A stretch of 64,000 nucleotides of DNA from Annona cherimola (taxonomy: Eukaryota > Streptophyta > Magnoliopsida > Magnoliales > Annonaceae): NCBI GenBank assembly GCA_030490835.1, contig CM059971.1:806001-870000 (forward strand), written 5' to 3'. Shown here one piece after another: positions 58,661 to 64,000 of the stretch (position 1 is the stretch's first letter; the number at the start of each line of letters is the position of its first letter). Under the pieces are notes generated by a model. It saw only the letters and a program-made list of their open reading frames with translations, searched no databases and was not told the origin of the DNA. The position numbers and the translations under genes are program-made.

Positions 58661-61630
58661 TGATATTTATGCAAATTTTTTATATAAAACTTTTTGAATT
58701 AGTAGAAAATTATATAATATGACAATGTAACAATGAAAAGTAAAAATAGTAAAGTTAAAATAAATGAGTTAATTGTATGGACGACTATGTAGAAATAATT
58801 AATTGGAGTAGTTATATAAGAAGAAATGAAGAATAACTTAAAAAATAAGGTAGTTATGAAAATTTTTTATGGTAAACAAACGTACCTTAGCACTATTGGA
58901 GGATGGTTTTTCCCTAACCATTCAATTCTTCTCATTTATTACTAGTACATATAATTGAGCCTTCACTAGTCTTGTGGACTTTTCCCTTGAAAATGATATA
59001 TTTAATTAAGTATATATTTAATTTTTGTAAATAAATTCTATATAGTTTAACTATAATTACAAATAATTCTCATGCCATGACAATATAGTAATAGTGTCAA
59101 AACGATGTGAGGTTATTTGTTATTTATGAAATTATGTGGATATATTTGTGATTTTGACCAAACTAGTGCACCAGGAATAAAGAAGAGTTCAATGGGCTTA
59201 CTAATATATTTGCGATTTTTGTTCAAAAGAATTTTATGGTAATTAAGATTTGATGATTATGTTTTGAAGGGAAGTAGAAAAAAGGCTGTAAAGGCTATCT
59301 TAATGTTCAATGACCTTACAATATGAAAATGTCATTTATATATCGAGTGAAAGGTCTAATATTCCATATGTCTTAATTTTATATTAAATGCAAAGTTTAT
59401 GCATATATGAGTTATCTAAGTGTATTTTTGAATACAAAAGGATGGAGACGCTTTAATAGCCTATAAATGCAAAGTTTATGCATATATGAGTTATCTAAGT
59501 GTATTTTTGAATACAAAAGGATGGAGACGCTTTAATAGCCTATAATACATAAAATTTCAGATATAATACAGTTTAAAATTTATAAATTCTAAGTATGAAA
59601 GATCTATAAGATTAAGATTAACTTAATTTTTATAATGTCACTGTGTTGAATTTCATGTATTGATGTTTTAAATGAGGATAAAATGTTTGCTCAAGTGGGG
59701 GATGATTCTTGAATGTGTGCAAGTCATATTGAAAGGACTAAACGAAGATTTTAAATAAAATAGAAGAAAATAAGATATATTTTTTGGGTAAAATAAGGTT
59801 ATTAGTTAATATGTCAAATGATCTTAGTTATTATTAGATAGTTAAATTGAATTATATGATTGATATTTTAAAGAAAGAAATGTAAGTAATAGGGAACCAA
59901 ATGAATGTGTCAATGTGGATAACCCTATTATGTGTAAATGAGATCTGAGTTACAGTAGACGAATTTACTATTTGAAAATATAAGTTTTTATGGAGACAAA
60001 ATGAAAATGGAATATACGGATTTTTTTAAAGTTGTATAAATAATGGTAGAAGCTATACTGAGCTTATATGTTCATTATATGTTATGTATAAAGTTAAAAC
60101 TTGAATTACAATTATTAGTTAAGTATTAAATACAAAGCTAATGAAATTTATAAGCTTATTAAAATGTAGGTTAAATGTGGAATGGTATAAAAGTTTAAAT
60201 AACTGAAAAGTAAAAAATTTTCAGATTTAATTCAAGTTTGGGTATAAAGGGTATTTCAAGGATACTTAACTTGTAAGGCTATGGTTCATCTAAGTTGAAA
60301 GAGTGGTTAAGTTAAAAAGGAGTTAGGAACTTTGGATAAGGAGATTTCAAGTTCATGAATACTCGAACTCCATGTCCAAAGGTCTCAAAAAAGTATGTAG
60401 TTAGATGCATAATCAATCATGAAATAAGTATGTATAATGGGTTAAATAAAATGCTGAGAAGTATTCTTTGTTGGCTATAATAGCAAGCTGTTAAAGGAAA
60501 GTTGAAAGATAGTATAAAAGAAAAATGGAGGAATGCTAAAGGGAAAAGGTAAGAAAGCTCTTCAAGATTCTTTTTGTTCAAAAGAATTTTATAATAAAAA
60601 AAATATGTTCTTGCTTTTTATTTCAAATGAGTTTGTTTTATTTAAACGTTTTTTAAAATTGACATGCATTGAAAATGTACTTAGGGATGACCATTACCCT
60701 GTGCATAAGTTTTACAAAAAGAATGTGCACTTGAAATATTTTTACAACTTGATTTTCATGTACAAACCCTATTATCATGTTGAGTAGGCAAAACTCAATT
60801 CATGTCATAAATGCATAAAATGCATGTGTGAATGGAATTCATGCATGAGGCTTTGTCAAGGTTGTAATTGGATAGGTAGTCAGTCATTGACAATGCTTGG
60901 TCAGTGTGTCCGACTTATGGGCGGGTGATCATTTGATAAGTGTCATCTGCCAAATAAGAAATAAGTCATAGAATGATGCATATATATGCATTAATCTCAT
61001 TATCACACATGCGTAAGGAGATTTTAAGAGTTTTATGATTTAAGTTAATGCCACGGAATTTGGAAATTATTTATTTCCAAATGCTTGCTTACTAAGTATT
61101 TTATACTCATTATTTTCAACTAATCAGTGAGGGCAAATGATGCAGATTTGATAGAAGAGGTTTCATTGCTAGTTGGGCAGTGAAGGTATAATTTTTAATA
61201 TTTTTGATGAATATAGGTTCATGGGATTGTAATTATTATAATTGCGAGTATGTATTAGATTTGAATGTTTTATGTTATTGTTAAACATAGCAGTTAGCTT
61301 CTCATGTGAAATATGATTATATAAGGAATATATGAGTTTGAATTGAAGTAAATGTGTGTGAACTAGTAGAAAATGTTGAAATTGTGTTGACTATTAGGTT
61401 TTTGTATTACCCAAACATCCTAAGTATAGACAACATGTTGCCGGATTTTAGTTAAGGAAATGAAACCAATGTAGGTTCTAAAGAAAAAAAAAAATTCAAG
61501 CTCATTTCCTAACAATTAGGAAAAGCTTCCGCTTGTATAAGCAATAAAACTTTCGATTTCATTCATAAGTTTCACCACCTAAAAGATCCGTGGAATAAGA
61601 TACGATGTGGTGTGACGCGCTAGCGGATCG
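58661..61630. other. AT-rich stretch; MITE copy and possible LTR relic
   Basis: A Tourist-like copy lies near 58661-58890. From about 60840 to 61320 the sequence (a GTCAGTGTGTCCGAC segment, then CTTGCTTACTAAGTATTTTA, then TCAGTGAGGGCAAATGATGC) has the look of the 3' part of a plant gypsy LTR, but no termini or TSD were found. No gene is seen. Confidence 0.35.
59385..59542. repeat. 79-bp perfect-looking tandem duplication
   Basis: The segment from TAAATGCAAAGTTTATGC to TTTAATAGCCTA is present twice in direct succession with no difference seen. Confidence 0.92.
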
Positions 61631-61639
61631 GGGCTCTAC

Positions 61640-61760
61640 AATAATCTAGCTACCAGTGCATGATTAACTAGAGAATTGGCAGTAGCATTTCCATTTCGAT
61701 AAGCATGAGAGAGTACAGTTGTTAAAGGCGGAGCTGGATCTTGTGAACCATGTGGCTAAT
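61640..61760 (-). pseudogene. Relic of a LINE-encoded RNase H domain
   Basis: On the minus strand a short frame reads LSHAYRNGNATANSLVNHAL and then a stop. This matches the C-terminal part of the RNase H-like domain found in plant L1-type LINEs and related host-annotated proteins, where a 'H..R..N..AD.LAN.A' pattern is typical. No RT or other element parts adjoin it, so it is a fragment. Confidence 0.55.
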
Positions 61761-62179
61761 GGGAGAACGAACTGGCACCTTCCCCAAAAGGAAATGAGAG
61801 AGGACGAAAGAGTCCGTTTAAAAATTGATCTTGCAGTAGTTAAGCATTTTTATCTCTTCAAAACTTTTTTCATAATAACTTGTTTTTGTTTAAGATTATC
61901 AAACACACCCTTTAATGACACGTGGTAAAATTCTGATGGTGCTTCTTCTATGTGAGATTTCACGGTGATGCCCGTCCGTTTGTTAATAGGTAGAAGCGAG
62001 AAGTGGAAATTGAGGGTGTTATTATCTTTGAGAAGTAATAAAATGATATGATAATGGGAAAAGTATAACGGAAAGTGGGAATTGAGGGCGTCAATATTTT
62101 TGAAAAACAAAATTTTTATTTATTTATTGCAAAACAGAAAGGTGTTAAGTATGAGTGTGGATATATATATATATATATA

Positions 62180-62530
62180 GGAAAATATTCCTGTGCAGCA
62201 TCGCTGAAATGGGCCCCACATGATCATGAAATCATGATCTACTCCACCCATTGTATTTAGAATAATGTATTCTATTACCATACCAATTTTCATCTCAATC
62301 AGATATGCATGTGGGCCCCATCTGAAAATGGTACAAATCCAACGTAATAAAATAGTTTGATGTAAATAACAACTTTAAAGTATCTGATTGGGATGAAAAT
62401 TGGTATGGTAATAGAATACATTATTCTAAATACAATGGGTGGAGTAGATCATGATTTCATGATCATGTAGGGCCCATTTTTGGCCCACTGTACCGCTGTT
62501 CCGGTGCAGTGACGCTGCACCGGAACAGCT

Positions 62531-62532
<2 letters not shown>
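62180..62532. mobile_element. Palindromic MITE inserted in a TA microsatellite (copy 2, inverted)
   Basis: Closely similar to 4315-4650 but in the opposite orientation: it begins TGCAGCATCGCTGAAATGGGCC and ends with ACCGCTGTTCCGGTGCAG motifs. The arms are near-perfect reverse complements. It is flanked by (TA)n on both sides (about 62161-62178 and 62535-62564). Confidence 0.8.
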
Positions 62533-62564
<32 letters not shown>

Positions 62565-62567
<3 letters not shown>

Positions 62568-63058
62568 CAAATTTCTTATATACCCACTAATTGGCATCCT
62601 AATTCCACTTATACCCGTGTTGTTTAGGTGGGCCGTTAACCCTCTTTGAAATGACGAATATATTCACCCTAATTATTCTTTTATATCAAAAAATTCATAT
62701 TATAATGATTTTGTAGTAATTCTACAACTATAAAATTATATATTATTTGAATATGAATTTTTAACTTTAAATAAAATAACCTTAAATTATATTAGGGTTG
62801 GGGCATATTCGCTCATTTTATAAGTGGGTTAATAGCTCATTTAACGCCGAAGAAGAAGAATAAGAAGAAGAAGAGGAAGCGGGCGACGGTGGGGTTTTGG
62901 GTGTTGAGAGAGGTGTAGGAGAAGTGACTAGCTGCCGTTTTTGGCCGGCCACTGAAAGTGGCCATCTGAACCTCCAAACAAGCATCAAACAAAATATAGA
63001 AAGGAATTTTGGGTGGTGTTAGAGAGAAGGGGGAAAATTTTGAGCAAGAGAGGTAAAA
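62565..63058. promoter_or_regulatory. 5' flank of the truncated resistance-gene ORF
   Basis: AT-rich to about 62840, then a GAAGAAGAA repeat (about 62848-62876) and a leader-like stretch up to ATG 63059. No definite TATA box is assigned. It could be the 5' UTR and promoter of the parental resistance gene. Confidence 0.35.
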
Positions 63059-63424
63059 ATGGCTGCTACTTTAGCTGTTTCATTCCTTGTGGGTAAGCTG
63101 CGTGAGGAGCTTAGTGAGGACATTATTCTGCTCTGCGGGGTGAGGGCACAGATGGAGTGGATGGAGACCGAATTCCGGAGGATGGGGTGCTTCTTAAAAG
63201 ATGCAGACGGGATGGAGGAGGAAGAAAGTGAAGTGACGAAGAACTGGACGCAGGAAGCGAGAGATACGGCGTACCGCGCCGAGGAAAACATCGACATCTT
63301 CTTGAGAATCGCGTACGCGAGGAAGGCAGAAGGATGCTGGGGTCGGTTGAAGAGGTACATTTTCATTTTGAAAGAGGTGGTAGCTTGCCGTGAAGTGGCT
63401 TACGAGGTGGAATGGATGAAATAA
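63059..63424 (+). pseudogene. Truncated CC-NBS-LRR resistance gene: Rx N-terminal coiled-coil domain only
   Basis: The ORF of 121 codons starts MAATLAVSFLVGKLREEL and shows the Rx_N pattern: a first helix, LLCGVRAQMEWMETEFRRM, FLKDADG, an RDTAYRAEENIDIF motif in place of the usual EDxxD-like element, and WGRLKRYIFILKE. Full-length family members continue into an NB-ARC domain of about 300 residues and LRRs, and act as cytosolic immune receptors. Here the frame stops at 63422-63424 soon after the domain, and fold-back repeat sequence begins within about 15 bp. No P-loop or LRR follows in the remaining window. It may be a truncated gene (a pseudogene). A short expressed CC-only protein is also possible but unproven. 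Confidence 0.8.
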
Positions 63425-63436
63425 ATACCACGCTTT

Positions 63437-64000
63437 CATATGATTGGGTTACATAGATTAGTTTTATATAACCTCCTTAGTTTCTAAAAATTTGAAGTTT
63501 TATGGAAAATCTAATCAATTTATTATATTTGAAACTACTTGTTTAGTTAGGAGACTAAGAGTGTGTTGGGGAATGTATAAACTTTTGATGAAAAATTTTA
63601 AAAAGTAAAAATTGTCAAATGATGTGATATGATAGAAGTAATTATGAAGAGTAAAGAGGATAAAGTTAAAATAGATAGGTTAGTTGTATATGTAATTGTG
63701 TGGAAATGATTTAAAAGTAGGGTAGTTGTATAGGAAAATGTAAAAAACTAATTAGAAAAATACAGTAATTATGAAAAGTGAAAAAATTTAGATTAAAAAA
63801 TTTTAATTTGAAATGTTATATTCAATGCCTAACACACCCTAAGTTTCATCCAAAAACAATATGTGCATAGGTCATATTTGCTCAAAAATATGTACATTCA
63901 TATTTAAATTTTTTTTTGATGTGACATATTTAAATTAAGAAACTATTTAGATTCATTTATATGTATATTAGAATTTAGTAATACTTTATAGAATCATTTA
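63437..64000. repeat. Fold-back element copy, split by a Tourist-like MITE, running off the window
   Basis: Begins GGGTTACATAGATTAG and TATAACCTCCTTAG, and matches 57595-57850 in order and spacing once the inserted 63559-63839 is removed. The right end is outside the window. Confidence 0.75.
63559..63839. mobile_element. Complete Tourist-like MITE, 281 bp, nested in a fold-back element
   Basis: Starts GAGTGTGTTGGGG and ends CCTAACACACCC between TAA copies at 63556-63558 and 63840-63842. The related copy at 57595-57850 provides the uninterrupted site (AGACTCAATTTCATCC against AGACTAA...TAAGTTTCATCC), which confirms the boundaries and the 3-bp target duplication. Confidence 0.88.

Overview
The window is nuclear DNA from a flowering plant, probably not a grass. 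The support is: spliced genes with GT-AG introns of plant type, a plant malectin/LRR receptor-kinase gene, a plant peroxisomal-type citrate synthase, an Rx-type resistance-gene N-terminus, plant retrotransposons primed by initiator tRNA-Met (PBS TGGTATCAGAGC), and many AT-rich MITEs. It is gene-poor and repeat-rich. I cannot name the species.

Layout. Positions 1-19,618 (minus strand) hold most of an LRR-VIII-2-type receptor-like kinase: an N-terminal exon, a run of LRR exons that are nearly all 72 nt, two malectin exons and a transmembrane exon. The kinase exons would lie left of position 1. The gene looks dead: a Ty3/gypsy chromovirus (12,553-18,062, TSD GTTTC) sits inside one 72-nt LRR exon, another LRR exon has 73 nt with a frameshift, and one splice acceptor reads GG. 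Its longest intron also holds a 1.2-kb solo LTR (1,628-2,827), a mosaic of fold-back elements (3.2-6.6 kb) and a nearly full-length RTE-type LINE (6,639-9,923, 19-bp TSD, two in-frame stops).

Positions 20,190-22,610 are an AT-rich tandem array of about 52-bp units, each carrying a GC box around CCGCGG, partly arranged in trimers. Positions 23,190-36,627 (minus) hold twelve apparently intact exons of peroxisomal-type citrate synthase. They total 1,281 nt and include the stop codon, but the N-terminal exons were not found. One intron contains a copia-type LTR element (27,690-34,949, TSD AGTAG) whose two 459-bp LTRs look identical while its pol is degenerate. It looks like a recently moved non-autonomous element. 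Its leader carries a GC-rich, gene-like segment preceded by many TGGGCY motifs and a telo-box.

From 36.6 kb to the right end there is little host coding sequence. There is a swarm of about 280-bp Tourist-like MITEs (TSD TAA), a 1.8-kb solo LTR full of GTCGACT hairpin motifs (42,777-44,578), an unidentified coding remnant (50,834-51,469), an unidentified exon-like fragment (52,853-53,033), an RNase H remnant of a LINE (about 61,640-61,760), a second copy of a fold-back element set in a TA microsatellite (62,180-62,532), and a 121-codon ORF that is only the Rx N-terminal domain of a CC-NBS-LRR gene (63,059-63,424).

The two host genes have unrelated functions, defence-type surface signalling and peroxisomal carbon metabolism. 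No operon-like or cooperative system is visible. The main biological content is the record of element insertions, several datable relative to each other by nesting, LTR identity and TSDs.
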